A DNA stretch of 64,000 nt from Gnetum montanum (lineage: Eukaryota; Streptophyta; Gnetopsida; Gnetales; Gnetaceae): the NCBI GenBank assembly GCA_015680685.1, contig MNCI01015499.1:1614028-1678027 (forward strand). Direction: 5' to 3'. The notes under the pieces are model-generated. The model was not told where the DNA came from, did not search any database, and worked only from the letters and a program-made list of their open reading frames with translations. A program made the position numbers and the translations under genes. How positions within the stretch are numbered: position 1 is the first letter of the stretch; every line of letters starts with the position of its first letter. Shown one piece after another: positions 34,891-48,350 of this stretch.

Positions 34891-36020
34891 GATATGTCGT
34901 AGGATTACAACACGAGTGCATACGAGCATCTTTTTTCATCCTTGGTTCTCAATGGACCTCATGGTAACCTCATCCAATGCATCTATGCCCAATGCCTAGA
35001 ACTTGAGCCCATGATGACTATGTAACATCCATAAAAGCACCGCTAGGTTGGCTTGACCATCTAGTTAGGGCTCTCGATCTAAAGGTAGGTGACATCATTG
35101 AGGATTTCCTCATCGAAGTCCCTATAGAAACACTCAGTGTTGAGGTGAAGACACTGAAACTTAGTTTTTTGTTAGAGCCTCAACATTCCCAAAGCATCAC
35201 AAAGACACTCAATGACAACATCACGACATTTGCATGGTCCTACGAGAACATGCTAGGTCTAGATCCTTGCATAATGCAACACAACATCATCCTTGACTCT
35301 GGCATAAAACCAATTAAAAAGAAAGCCTATAAGGTTATGCCTGAGGTGGCATTAGTAGTGTATGATGAAATCACCAAGCTCTATAAGGTTGGTTCCATCT
35401 GAGCTATTGACTATGTAGATTGGGTCTTTAACATTGTAGTTGTACCTAAGAAAAATAAAAGCATATGCATCTACATAGACTTCCAAGACCTGAACAAGGT
35501 GACCATAAAAGACAATTTTCCATTATCTAGCATCAACCAATTAGTTAACTACAGCTAGTCATGCCTTGTTGTCCTTTATGAATGAGTTCTTTGGTTACAG
35601 CCAAATTCAGATCAACTCAAAGCACTAGCTCAGTACCACCTTCATGACCACCTGGGGTACGTTTTGCTATACAATGATGCCTTTCAAACTAAAGAACACA
35701 AAAGCAACTTACCAATGTGCTATGAAATACATCTTCAGTGATTACCTATTAGACTTGCTCAATGACTACATTGATGGCATAGCAATTAAGTCCAAAATGG
35801 TACATGACCATGTGAATGACTTAGATCATGCACTCAAACATTACCTTAGACATGACCTTAGGTTGAATCCTAGGAAGTGTGTCTTTGGTGTCAAAATGGA
35901 TCACATGCTAGGTTTCATGGTATCAAAAACAAGAATACATATAGACCCTGATAAGGTTAAGACCATCATCAACTTAGCACTGCCAACTAACCTTAAGGAG
36001 CTATGTGGGTTATAAGGCAG
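34891..36020 (+). pseudogene. reverse transcriptase of B1
   Basis: Plus strand. The upstream exon part reads AYEHLFSSLVLNGPHGNLIQ. Then come DNITTFAWSYENMLGLDP and HNIILDSGIKPIKKKAYK, the standard Tat/gypsy block before RT (35210-35330). RT proper: ICIYIDFQDLNK, TTWGTFCYTMMPFKLKNTKA, DYIDGIAIKSK, LNPRKCVFGV and LGFMVSKTRIHIDPDKVKTI. The catalytic YxDD box reads YIDG, losing one Asp. A frameshift and stops lie at 35403-35640. Role: cDNA synthesis. Inactive. Confidence 0.88.
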
Positions 36021-36039
36021 ATTGTAATTGATATGTTGG

Positions 36040-36590
36040 TTTATCACTTGGTTGACTAATAGCCTACAACCAATGCAACATTTTCTCCAAAAGGGAATCT
36101 ATTTTAAGTGGATAGCTCAATACCAAGAGGCATTTGACAACCTCAAACAAGAGATGGCTTAGCTTCCAAATGTCTACCCTCGACAAGAAAATAAACCTTT
36201 TTACATCTACCTTGCAACATCCAACATGTCCATAGCTTCTCTACTTTACCAAAAGTGAGACGATGGCTTAGAGGTTTCTATATACTACCTAAGCCATGCA
36301 TTAGTGGCCCATGAAGAAAAATACAATGATGTGGAATATAACTACCTTGCCTTAGTCTTTGTGCTTAAGAAGTGAATGCATTATCTCTTTCACAACCAGG
36401 TAAACATCATTTGCAAAAGCAATGTACTTTGGGCAATCACCACAAACATTTATGCAAGTAGTCAAATCACACGATGGAAAGTAATAACCGTAGAGTTTGA
36501 TCTACACTACATAGTGCAAGAATTAACCAAAAAGGTCAAGAAATAGCCACAAAACTCACAACTTCACCAATAAACAATCAAGCAACTATA
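36040..36590 (+). pseudogene. RNase H domain of B1
   Basis: Follows RT. Reads FKWIAQYQEAFDNLKQEMA, PFYIYLATSNMSIASLLYQ (the usual first Asp position is Thr), IYYLSHALVAHEEKY and YLALVFVLKK, then WKVITVEFDLHYI. Four TAG/TGA stops break it. Confidence 0.78.
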
Positions 36591-36639
36591 GATCTGAAAT
36601 TCCCAGATGAGCATGTCAATAGTATAAGCCAAGTGCTTG

Positions 36640-36920
36640 CCAACTTTGAGCCAATGTTACACTTCGATGGTGCTTCAACCTCTCAAGGGGGTAGTGCTAC
36701 TGTAATAATCATGTTTCCCTCTAGAGAGATTTGATCCTTCCCTTATCATTTAACATTTCCTTGCACTAACAATGTAATAGAGTACAAAGGTCTCCTTAGA
36801 CATCTTATAGTAGCTTGTGACCTAGGGATCCGAAACCTAGTGATTCGAGGTGATTCATAGTTGGTCATCAACCAAGTCATGGAGGTTTATACTTGTAAAG
36901 AACAATACTTACAATCTTAT
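36640..36920 (+). pseudogene. additional RNase H (aRH) of B1
   Basis: Second RNase H before integrase, diagnostic of the Tat lineage. Reads MLHFDGASTSQGGSATVIIM, then CTNNVIEYKGLLRHLIVA, then LVIRGDS, a stop, and LVINQV. The first Asp, the Glu of EY and the Asp of GDS are present. The stop after GDS fits CAG-to-TAG. Stops in the linker to integrase follow. Confidence 0.82.
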
Positions 36921-37229
36921 TTTGACTTGGCAAACTACTTTCTTCGATGATTTACAACTACTGATATCCAACACATTCCCCACAACTGCCATTGCCAATG
37001 CATTAGCCACACTAGCCTTAAGCATTGCACCAAACATGTTTCATGCCTTTCCCACCTTAGTAATGTATTGCATCAAACCTATCACGCATGTAATTGAAAT
37101 TGCATCCATAGCCACAACAAGCATGACTTGTGCACAAGAGCGATATGATGACATCAAGTCATACCTTCAACAAGTTAAGCCTCTACAGCATCTAACCACT
37201 GCCCAAAAGGATGTAGTTCCGAAATGGTC

Positions 37230-37385
37230 ATGGTAGTATGTCCTCATAGGTGATAGCACACTATGTCAAAAATCCTATGATGGCATACTATTAACCTGTG
37301 TTAGTGATAGCAAAGCACAAATGATCGTTGATCAAGTTCACTAAGGACTGTGCAGAGGCCACATAGCACCCATGGCAATGGCATC
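37230..37385 (+). pseudogene. int: integrase of B1, part 1 (zinc-binding N-terminus)
   Basis: Reads DGILLTCVSDSKAQMIVDQV, then GLCRGHIAPMAMAS, the H2C2 region, cut by A2 after 37385. It continues at 52101. Confidence 0.85.
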
Positions 37386-38255
37386 TGATGAGTGGCGAGG
37401 TACCCCTACACCCAACCATACAAATCATAGGTGTTCACATGTTATTTGATCAAATTTCATAGACTTTAATTACCAAGTATGCTAGAGCTAAATGATGAGT
37501 ATGTGTTATCTGTTTGTTGTCTTCCCAATCTCACTTGTGAAATGCAAATGTATGATTAAGTGTGACTGAAGCATAAGATTTTTATTATTTTGTGTTTTAT
37601 CAATTTGAAAACCTAAAACAAGAATAAAAGTGAGAGTAATTAAGTGTTAATTAAACTATTGTCTAATCTATCCTAACACAAGTAACCATCCCCACTTCCT
37701 AGACACATCCTGAACATCGTGTAAACACTACTAGGTTGTCAAACCCTAACCGTTTCTGAGCTACCAAGTGTCACACATATGTTCAAAGCGTTTGTGCTTA
37801 TGTATTCTAATTAGTTGCTTAATTAATCAAAATTAATTACTAAATGAATAACATTAATGTAAACTACATGAAATCACGATAGGTAAATGCATAAAGAAAG
37901 AAAGTCTCAAGTGCTGCAAGGATGAATCAAAGAGCTCGTCTTTATTGCCAACACATTGGTGTGTTCAGGTACATCAATGCTTAAATCAAGATTTGATCAC
38001 GCTTATACCTCATGCTACGGGCACATGGAAAATATTCTAACTCTCAAATGAACAAACTGCAAGAGTTTCGCTACTTGACTTCCAAAATTACTCTCAAATT
38101 GTGTGCCCAAGGACTATATTTATAGGCCCAAGAGTAACCCTACGATATCACATGCCTAATATTGCATCTTGGGCTATAATATCACATATCTAATATTATG
38201 TACCTGATTTCACAGCTGCTTCAATATCAGAGCTTGAGTAAAACATGATTCATCA
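37386..38255 (-). repeat. 3' LTR of A2
   Basis: Plus-strand text from TGATGAGTGG to TGATTCATCA; sense edges TGATGA and TCATCA form a short terminal inverted repeat. TATA box (minus) at 38117-38125. PPT (minus GTGGGGGTA) abuts at 38256. Region 38140-38210 holds repeats with AATATCACAT/TAATATTATGTACCT in place of the A1 palindromes. Confidence 0.9.
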
Positions 38256-38268
38256 TACCCCCACGACT

Positions 38269-40380
38269 AAATGAAAACTCATCCTCAAGTACAAAAGAAG
38301 AAGAAGAAGTCCCTTACAAAATATAGTAGGAGGTATGGAATGTTTGACTGACATGTAGAGTGACATAGAGGAAATAGAAAAATACAGAGGTGCCCAAGCA
38401 TATAATATTACAATTGTGTTCAAAATTAGGTGTTCACAACAACATGAAAGAACACCCTTGGATCCAATGGACATCCAACCCCTCTTAGCAATAGAATAAT
38501 GAGGGAGAGGTAGAAGAGATCCAGTGGTCATGAAAAATCTCCCATGAGTGATATTGTTGCATCCTCCTTGGTGAAGATAGTCTCACTTCCATTCCATGCT
38601 CCCCACTACACTCACAACAAAATCAAGGATTAGTAAATAAAGTGTAACACATAGTGGTTGAGTACATTGTCTTGTCAATGATTTTATCTAGCTAAGTTAT
38701 GATTGTGATAGATTGAGTGCTTGATAATGTTAGTGGGAAGACTAACAAATAGGTTAAGTAAGAGAAGCAGTCCATAAAATTTAGAAAAAGCTTAACACAA
38801 GGAATATTGAAAAGTGGGTATAGAAATTCACAATAATAAAAAGAAGGAATTCACTAAAAATAGTTGTGAAGATGTGCACAATTGGACGACATTAATGGGA
38901 TAAATAAAAATAATTTGATTGTAAAAATGTCTAAGGTTAAAGAACTTAACTTAACCAAAACAAAAGATATGCAAGTGGATCCTCCCAAAAGCAGGCATAG
39001 GCCTTTTATGTCCTTGCATAATTTCAAACCAAGGAGCCCATGGGCTCTATGGATGATTAATGGTTACAAAAGGTTAAGTACAAAAACCCAGAAGTAACTG
39101 ATTGAGAATCCTGACACATCATACCAGAACATCAAATCAAAACATGAAATCGACACTAAGGTGGGGCATGAAAAGCATATATGGATGAGAGAGAGAATGG
39201 AATGAAGTTCCTAATGATGGTCACATGAAGTCCCTTGTGGAGTTTGTGATTAAATGACTCGGTAGGATCCATCCTTAGTCTAGACCAAAACCAACCACTT
39301 TCAGTTACTTTGCATCAACATTCTAAGACTAGTTTATCCCCTAAGACACAAGAATGCTTCCACAAAACAACCACTATTCCAAATTGGAGAAGAAATAGGA
39401 AGTGAGAAAGGGCCTTAATTAGAGGAGATAAGACAAGTCCCATAATCAGTGCTTGAATTCCGATATTATGATTATTATTATTATTTTGAATGGGAACCAT
39501 ACCATGCAAAGATCCATGCATTTTTGCATTTATTTTGTCCAAGCGGTGTGCTTTGAATCCTCATCTCTTCTTTTTTTTTCTTTTGATGAGGAACACACCA
39601 TGCAAGGAGTTATTCAACTTCCTATTGTGGAATGACATAGAATGGTGCGAAGCTCACAAGAATACCCCTGCACATAGGAAAATGGAAAAGCACAAAGAAT
39701 ACCACATCCCTTTAAAGCCACATCTTATTCGAACCTGTGATTCTTTCCTAATTTCAAAAACTACACAAGTCACAAATTTATTAAGGTTGCATTAATGAAA
39801 AAGGGACTACACATTTCCAAAACAAGAAAAAATATAGAGTGCGTGGATGGGTGGATGATGTGGACTCACTACTTGTTAAATGAAAAGAAACCATGTCCTA
39901 GTTGTCAGTGATGACATTCAAAGTTAGAAACCAAACATCCACAATCAAATCACAAATGATACATACCACCATCGAGACATTACCATTGTACCTGGCACCT
40001 TATTAGCAAAAAGAGTACAGAATCACATCAAACACAAGAAAATATAAAAGAAAGTTAAATAGTATTCAACAAATATTAAATATACTAATGATGGTGTAAA
40101 ACAAAAACTTAGAAAAGATTAATAACCTGAAAAAAAAAGATGTAAAACAAAGAATATGAAAATAAAAAGTTGTAAAACCAAAAATGTGTAAAAAAACAAA
40201 GTGTTAGTATGGATGGCCATCTCCCCCACGACTAAGTTAGAAGGGGGAGATCCAAAAGATTAAGCATGGTTATCCATCTAATGGGGTGTCTATTGAGTTT
40301 GTTGGCTTGGGCTCATGGAAAGGTTTCAATTATTGGATGTTGACTAATTACTTCTTATCTAGGCTATCAAGTTTATATAT
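38269..40380 (-). other. A2 region between integrase and 3' LTR
   Basis: Non-coding. Aligns with A1 text around 8480-10250 (for example GATCCATCCTTAGTC at about 39270) but lacks the A1 extra ORF. Two hairpin blocks at about 39460-39610; in the second the stem is TCCTCATC with GATGAGGA. Confidence 0.6.
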
Positions 40381-40399
40381 AATCATGGCCCTAGATGAA

Positions 40400-41330
40400 A
40401 AATTCTCTTCGATAATGTAAGGTCCTTCCCACAACATTTGAAACTTGGTTCATTGAGGTACGTGTGTAGGATTTCAGTAGAGAACCTTGTCTCTTGGTTG
40501 AAACTTGACTTTCCTTATTTTGAGGTCATGGCGTTTCTTGTTGAATGTCTTATGCATTTTGTTGGATGATAGGGCGATTAATTGATTTTCGTCTAGCAAG
40601 TTAAGGTTCATTAATCTTTACTTTTGTGCTAGACTTAGATCCATGTCAAGGTCATAGGTTGTACAGAATGTACGAAGCTTAGATTGAATGGGCAATGTTG
40701 GTAGTTTTTCATACACGAGCTCATAGGAAGAGTAACCTATGGGAAGCTTCTATGTGGAACAATAGGCCCAAAGGGCATCATTTAATTTGGTGCTCTAGTC
40801 CCTTCGGTATTTGTAAATAGTGTGCGTTAGAATTTTTGTAATCCCTCGATTAGTGACTTCAGCTTAACCATTGGCTTGAGGGTGATAACGTGTTTTGAGT
40901 TTGTGCTCAACCCCCAAGTACTACATAAGTTTTTGGAAAGTGGCACCTATGAAATAAGTTCCATTATCAGAAATTAATGCACCAGGCACACCAAACCTAT
41001 TTATGATATTTTGTTGTACAAAGCAAGCAACAATAGTGGATGTACGGTTGGTGGCTATTGCTTTTGCCCACTTAGTGTAATTGTTAATTACGACTATTAT
41101 ATATGCCTTTTCATTTGACAAAGGTGCAATGGGACCTATAAAGTCAATGACCCAAATATTGAATGGCTTGAGAGGCTAAATCCATTATTGTGGCCCCTCC
41201 ATTCGAGCTGTCATTCCACCATTTCTCTAACAACAATGACAAGAGCAGATTAATTGGTGTGCATCCCTGAAGATTGTTGGCCAATAATATCCTACCATGA
41301 GGATTTTTATAGCCATGGGTCTCCCAACAT
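40400..41330 (-). pseudogene. int: integrase of A2
   Basis: Minus strand. The core at 40921-41121 reads KAYIIVVINNYTKWAKAI, then FGVPGALISDNGTYFIGATF, giving the second Asp of the triad. The C-terminal region (about 40500-40700) again has the LDENQL-type block. The zinc-binding part is decayed. Confidence 0.82.
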
Positions 41331-41699
41331 AATGGCCCCCATAAGGGCCTTTGTGAGAATCCTAGAGAACATGTAGTTGATTTGTGTCAAGGACACACCA
41401 ACATACTAGGACATCAGGACATACTTTATAAATATTTCCATTGATTTCCATGAAATGCTTAACTTGGTGAAGAAACTGTTGTTTTTTCTGGATGGCCAAC
41501 CCTTGTGGTAGTTCTTACTTGAGCAAATAAATGAGAATGGTGTCATACCATCTTAGTTCATTTGGAATTTATGCATTAATAGCCCCTACAAGGAGATATT
41601 TGTTAGGAAATTGATCAGATAAGGGGCTTTCTTTCTCCTTGTCATCCCATCTTAGCCATGATAAGTGGTCAGCAACCACATTTTCCATAGCCTTTTGAT

Positions 41700-42110
41700 C
41701 TATCATTGTGAGATCATACTTTTGCAAAATCACGAGCCATCATATGACATGGGGGCTCACCATTGGTTTGTTCATTAAAAATTGGATGGCACTATGATCT
41801 ATGTGCATGAACACTTTATAACCAAGCACATAGTGCCTCAACATTTCTAAGGTAAACACCATCACCATCAACTCCTTTTCCATAATGGTGTAATTCAACT
41901 ATGCACCTATGATACTTTGACTTATGCAATGAATGTAATATGGACATTTTTGATCATCCAGCTGCATAAGCACTACCCCCAAAGCATAATTGGATGCATC
42001 AATCATCACATGAAATGGCTTGGACCAATCAAGTGCCTGTAGAATTGGGGTTTCAACAAGCTTTTGCTTCAGTTGTTGAAATGTTGTTTCATGCATAGGG
42101 GTCTAGACAA
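41700..42110 (-). pseudogene. RNase H domain of A2
   Basis: 41899-42096 reads KPFHVMIDASNYALGVVLMQ, with the first catalytic Asp intact (unlike A1), then DDQKCPYYIHCIS. Confidence 0.82.
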
Positions 42111-42119
42111 ATGGTGCAT

Positions 42120-42900
42120 CTTTCTTTGTTAATTCAACCAACAGCTTGGTGATTTTGGAAAAGTTATCAATAAAGCGCCGATAGTAGCTAGTATGACCAA
42201 GGAATGACCACACTTCTTTAACTATTTTCGGTTGATGGGTTATTCCTTAGATGACCATTATCTTTTTAGGGTCCACCTCAATTCCTAATTTTGATATATG
42301 ATGCCCCAAGACTATGCCTTCCTAGACCATAAGATGGCTCTTTTTCCAATTGAGCCGAAGGCTTGTTTCAACATATCTACTCAACGCCTGCTCTAGATGG
42401 TCTAGGGCTTACTCAAACGTAGCTTTGTAGGTAGAAAATTCATCCATAAAGACTTCTACCCCGCTACTAATTTGTTGTTGGAAAATGCTAAGGACTAATC
42501 ATTGAAATGTAGTTGAGGCATTACATAGACCGAATGGTATTTGACGGTAAGTAAAAGTCCCCCAAGGACTTTTGAAAGTTATCTTCGTTTAGTCCTCTAG
42601 TGCGATCCGAATTTGGTTATAGCCACTATAACCATCCAAAAAGCTGTAAAAGTTGTGCCCAAAAGTTTTGTCTAGCACTTGATTGACAAAAGGCAATGAA
42701 AAATGATCTTTGAAAGTTGCCATATTGAGCAGCCGAAAGTCAATGCATACCCACCATTTGTCTCCTTTCTTGGGCATGATCATGAGTGGACTAACCCACT
42801 CACTATCTACAACAAGGTAGATGAATCCCACCTTAAGGAGTTGCTTGATCTCTTCTTTGAAAATCTACATTAATTTGGGATTCAATTGTCATTACAGCTA
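42120..42900 (-). pseudogene. reverse transcriptase of A2
   Basis: Minus strand. 42589-42831 reads DSEWVSPLMIMPKKGDKWWV, CIDFRLLNMATFKDHFSLPF, FYSFLDGYSGYNQIRIALED. Further on come the finger/palm blocks with an Athila-like IPFGLCNA-type region and a D-E-F box (VFMDEF), then the thumb with frameshifts and stops. Confidence 0.86.
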
Positions 42901-43370
42901 TCATTTTGGCTTGACAGCAGGGTTAGTGTATATCTAGTGCTGGCATATTCTTGGATCTATTCCTATGAGCTTGAAATATAACTAGGAAAAGTTTGTTGAC
43001 CATTTTTCCACAACATTCATCAACATCTTCTTTTGTCCTGTAGCAAGCTTGGCATTAATAATGACCAGCCTTTCATTTTTCAAGAACACATACTCCTTTC
43101 CTATCAATAATGTCTTTAATTCAAGGGGTTCCTATTTGAAATTGTTAGGAATCTCCAACTCTTCCTAATTGATATCATTATTTACTCCCTTAGAGAGCTA
43201 TGATGAACTTTCTTGAGTTCATTCATACTTGCAACATATTCACACGTTAGGCTCTTAGTAGGTTCCATGCATAATGTACTGCTACTAGAATCAGTTGTTA
43301 GCCACTGGGTGCCTTCTTGTTTTGTGGCTACCACGTACAGACATCTTTGGATTCCAGCTTTTGGTGCACA

Positions 43371-43870
43371 CTACTTACATGCAAAGATAGATGTTCGCTT
43401 CACTGGCCATAGCTTCTGCACACAACAACACCTTGAATCGCTATACGCAATACATAGAACCCTCTTCTTCTCAATCTTTCCAAATTCATTTTCTTTAGAT
43501 ATCTCTAAGGAAATATCTCTAATGCCCATTTTGACATTAATATTTCTTAACCATGCTCTTCCCATAATAATTGGGAATTCCCCCTTACAATTATCCACTT
43601 TGATTACTAGGAAGTTGGTAGGATATGACCACCCATAAACGGTGGTCATGATGTCTTCTACCAGTCCTAATGGAACAATGATGGATTGGTTTGTCAGCTT
43701 CAACCTAATGTTGCTCTGCTTCAGGAGAGGAAGGTTCCACATAGTGTACATCTCATGTAAGATCATATTAACATCAAAACTAGAGTTAAGAAGAGCTTTA
43801 CAAGGCTCATTCTCAATAATTTGCAAATATACTAAGGGACTCCTGAGATTAGCTAATTTCCTAGGTAGGT
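43371..43870 (-). pseudogene. protease of A2
   Basis: Open for 151 codons. Active-site region ALLNSSFDVNMILHEMY has Asn where the catalytic Asp should be. The later block FPIIMGRAWLRNINVKMGIRD is well kept. Corresponds to A1 13687-14313. The left continuation (43000-43370) is the decayed PR-RT linker. Confidence 0.82.
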
Positions 43871-44129
43871 TATTGGCTTAAATCCAATTAGAGAAAACAT
43901 AGGTCAACATCATAGTATGGATTTGAGAGGGATTTTGGTTTGAAGGGGACTCAGATAAAGGTGAGGTAGAGGAAAGTGGAGGAGCAGGGCTACCCACCAC
44001 TGATGTGTCTAAGGGCTTTGGTGGACTATGAGGTTGGAAGAAGGGTCTTTTTTTATCATGGTTCTAACCCACTTGGTTGGTTAACTGATTATAGATTAAC
44101 CACCCTTATAGCATTTCTTTGTTGTGGTT

Positions 44130-45644
44130 TGAAACACCACAAAATTTCAGGTCTCAGCATCATGATTGCAAATATGGCTAAGTGTCAAAACGATGGCACT
44201 TTGCCCATATTTTTTCAAGTGTTGAGTGTAGTCAGCTCCAACTTCCAGATTTGCAAAGTTTTTCTAAGTGTCAGAATGATAGCACTTTCTACACAGATGT
44301 TACGCTGCGTAGCATAGCACCCTATTATGCTGCATAGTGTAGTGTAGCATAGCACACTATTATGCTACATAGCGTAGTGCAACATAGCACCCTCTTACAC
44401 TGTAGAGCATAGCGCAGCGTAGCACCTTGTTATGCTGCATAGCATAGCACCCTGTTACACAGTGTAGTGTAGCACCCTATTATGCTACATAGCGTAGTGT
44501 AGTGTAGCACCCTATTACGTTGCATTGCGTAGCGCCTTGTTTCACTGTGTAGCGTAGCACCCTGTCATGCTACAACATAGCACCACGTCTATCGCAGTGT
44601 AGCAACCACATCTACTATAGTGTAGCATCTTATCATGCATAGCAACCAGTGTCCCATGTCCTACATGTAACATGGGACAAGCCCAAAAACCAACGTCCTG
44701 TGTCCTACACATAACACGGGACAAGCATAGTGGACAGTAGTAACCAATGTCCTGTGTCCCATGCGTAACATGAGATGAGCATAGTAAACAATAGCAACTA
44801 GCATCTTGTGTCTTATGCGTAACATGGGACAAGTGTAGCAGACAACATGGTCCCACCCACCGCACTGCCATGTGGCACCTTATCCGCATTTTGGGCTAAT
44901 GCTAGCCCTATAAATACCCCCACACCCTAATGTTTCAAGGGGAGAAGAAAGGAGGCTTTCATTTTTTTTACCAATAAGGTAGTTGGTATTTCCATTTGGC
45001 ATTTAGCACTTTAGCATCTTGGCACTTAGCTCTGTGGGTGAACGAGACCCAGAGCACACCACACTGGTAGAGAGGCACAGCTACAACGCACAACACACTG
45101 TAGCCCCATTGTAGTCCCATAGAACATCACATGGTACACCTTGGCTACTAGCCCAACAAGCATAGTTCAACATAGTAAGCACCAAACTTCATAGCCTGAC
45201 ACCACCAAGGTTGTGAATGTGCTCCTACTATGCCTATTGTACATTGTGTATACCTTTTTGAATTAGCTACACTCCTTTTTTGGGGTGGTGCACTTCTGTT
45301 CTCAAATCCTGTTACATTTTACAAGCATTTTTCTTTAGTTGATAGCATAACACTTGTATTTTCTTGCTTTTTCATACATATTTGCATGTTTACATTACAG
45401 TTCTCAGGCCAGGACACCCTGCTACATTCTAGCTTCCTCGGACCTGATGCCCACAGATAACATAGTATAAACCCTTTTCACACATAGTTGTTTTAACTCT
45501 ATATAAGTCCCTATCTAATTGACCAGACCGTTCAAGGCACCTCCCTTCCGTTTACTCCAACACGGCCCTTGCACGAATCTGAGGTTAGGCTGTACACCTG
45601 GTGACCTCTCGATGTCCCAACCATTGATGTTTTCGATTACTATA
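44130..45644 (+). repeat. 5' LTR of B2
   Basis: Starts TGAAACACCACAAAATTTCA, ends before the PBS TGGCACTATAAGGAGG (45650-45667). TATA box CTATAAATA at 44908-44916. Between 44290 and 44640 is a degenerate array of TAGCACCCTATTATGCTGCA units (about 25-50 nt). Confidence 0.85.
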
Positions 45645-45956
45645 GTTTTTGGCACTATAAGGAGGTCCTGAACAACATCCTGCATAGTGTAGCAGCAGTG
45701 TCACATGTTGCATAGCAGTGTAGTAGGTACACCCTATGTAGCATAGTGGCTGCATCACATGCAGCGTAGCAAGCGTGACACACTCCAACATAGCAAGTGT
45801 AGCACCAGAGTTGGCCATTTTTAGTAGTTTTCATACTTAGCATTTTTCTGCATTGTTACACTTAGCCATTTTTTCTATATTTTTATACTTAGACATTTTC
45901 TTACAAACTTAGTCATTTTTCTGCTATTTTTTAGAGTTAACCATTTTTTGCAAACA

Positions 45957-48350
45957 GCAAGTCTCACAACCCGATCTGTGAATATGAATCCAAATCAACC
46001 TTCCACATTGGTGTCTAACACATTTGACACTACAATCCAGCCAAAGCATGCTACACTAAGCCACAAACAATACAATTTTGTTTGTGCCAAAATCCAAGCA
46101 GGACTGCTAGTGGATTATCTTGATTTGGAGGAAAAATAGGACTATGAATGATTCCACTGGAATGGACAGGAGTACAACCCCTCCTTGTTTGACATAATCC
46201 CACTCACAGAGTCCTACCATCAATTGTTGTCCCAACTCATATGTGCAAACAAGCAGGATGCAAGGACAACTTATGAGGAAGCCTCATAGAAGGAGGAAGG
46301 TGAGTTCAAGGCCTACTCTGAACACAAGAGCCACCCCTACACCACCTTCCAATGACCACTCCCTAGTACACCCCCTCCTCGGTTTGGCCCACCCATCCTC
46401 TCCGAGATGGTGACCATGCCAATTCAACCTTCCTCACAAGCAACTAATGCATTTCCCCAACACTATGCTCATGTAGGGGTCATCTCCTAGCCCCAAACAA
46501 CCTAGGCATCCTACGTTGCACCTATCTTATTGGCATATGCAGTGTCCATACAACCCACTCATGTGTGGCCTACTTCGATCATTGCACCCATCGCTCAACC
46601 AACACACCAACAACCATCTGCTATGATGTTCAACTGGCAACGTCTGTCCACTATGATGTTAAACTAGAAAACTCCACAACCAACAATTCAACCCTATGCT
46701 ATCCAACCAACATAATCCTAGCCAATGCAACCAATTGGCACATCCCCAAGCTTTGATCAAGCATTCTAGCTGATCCAAATTTTGACGGAGGAGGTTAACT
46801 GACTCAAGGCAACCTCCTTTAACAACATCAAGGTGGTGGAATTCTATGGAGATGACCCCATAAGTCCTACGATACCACCTCTAACTCTCCCAACTGGGGT
46901 CCAACTAACTCAATTCACTAAGTACAATGGTGAAGGGGATCCTAATGCACACTTGGTCACATTTCGATCTAGGTGCCTACTCCTTCAAGCTTGGCCACAT
47001 GCCATCATGTGCATGTTCCCCATGTCACTCACGAACAAGGCCTTGGATTGGTATCACACGCTACCCATGGCCTCAATCTCCTCTTTGGAGGATCTCATAA
47101 GCAAGTTTGTGAAACACTTCAGGTACAACCTAAAGCCTAAAGCAACGCTCGACCAGCTGATGTAGGTTAAGCAGGGGCCTCTAGAGCCCATGCCAAAATT
47201 CCTCCAACGTTGGAATGCTGCATTGAGTGAAATGCATGAACCCCTAGCAGAGGCACATCTATTGGCCATTTTCAAAGGTGCAGTAAATGACTTCATTAAG
47301 TCCAAACTGTATTATCTAGCCCCAAAGTCTCTTAGCCAAGCCTTTGCCCAAGCAAAAAGCTTAGAGGAAGTAGTGCAAGCTAGCAATGACCTAGCTTATT
47401 TGGCCTACAAGAACCAACATGCTCGCAAGAAAAATACAATAGTAGCAACAGTGGCTGCAAGCACAAAAGTAGCCAACTGGGGCCTAACAGTTAAGCAACC
47501 CAAGGCCCTAGCTAAAAAAACTACCAACTCTAGTGCCAACTCACCTACATTGGCAGGGGCCACCCCAAGGCCCATCTTTCAGCACAAGGACCGCCCAAAA
47601 TACACAACACTACCAATGAAACCTTCTGAACTACTAGAGCAACTCTTGAAAGCTGGGAAAATACAACACAAACATGTATCAGTGGTTACCCACCAAAAAC
47701 ATGATAGGTACTATGAACTACTAAGGAACCCCACATTAGCGGTACCAAACAAGCACCTAGTCCCACAACATTTTAAATTAGACCAATACTATCATTACCA
47801 TCAATTCACTAATCATAGTACAAAAAATTGTCAGGATTTATAGGAAGACCTGCAGAGAATGATAAAACGGGGCCAACTGGTGCTCAACACGGTGAGTTAA
47901 TCCAACACAGATGATGCCTCCTATGTCATAAACTCCATTAGCATAAGTGGCCAGCCAAAACCTGAGCCTTTTGTGATCCATATGCCTCTTAACAAGGTAA
48001 GGATCCCCTTAGCCTCCACAAAAAAGAGTCCTTCCTTTGTTATCAAATGCCACCTCTAGCACCCGTAACACCCTTTGTGGTCAAAGTTCCATAGCAATCG
48101 TCCGCTAAGATATTAAACTAACATGACGTAGCAACAATAATCGCTAAGAAACCTTTCATCATCAAGGTGTCACAACGAGTTAGTCACACAAAAAATCCTA
48201 AACTACCCTTTGTCATAAGGATGTCACAATATGATGGCCCCTCACCTACTTGAAGTCCAACAATGGGTAATGTCTTAATCTCTCCTCCCTCGAGGGTCAA
48301 TCCCACTAGTGACCTGGGTAGGCACACCAAATGGCAACACAGGAGGACAA
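45957..48350 (+). pseudogene. gag: gag of B2
   Basis: Plus strand. N-terminal block HATLSHKQYNFVCAKI at about 46040, and FDIIPLTESYHQLLSQLI at about 46190. Repeats PSAMMFNWQRLSTMMLN at 46615-46670 are coding copies of the TTAAACTA motif. The capsid core at 46833-47420 is almost open (VEFYGDDPISPTIPPLTLP, KALDWYHTLP, AIFKGAVNDFIKSK), with one TAG at 47163. A zinc-knuckle-like block YHYHQFTNHSTKNC at about 47795 has Tyr for the first Cys. PFVI-type repeats follow at 47970-48220. The minus frame at 47054-47305 is a shadow. Confidence 0.87.

Noticed and set aside
44542-44889. 115-codon minus-strand frame (also at 48462-48762)
   Set aside because: Arises from the short tandem units of the B2 LTR.
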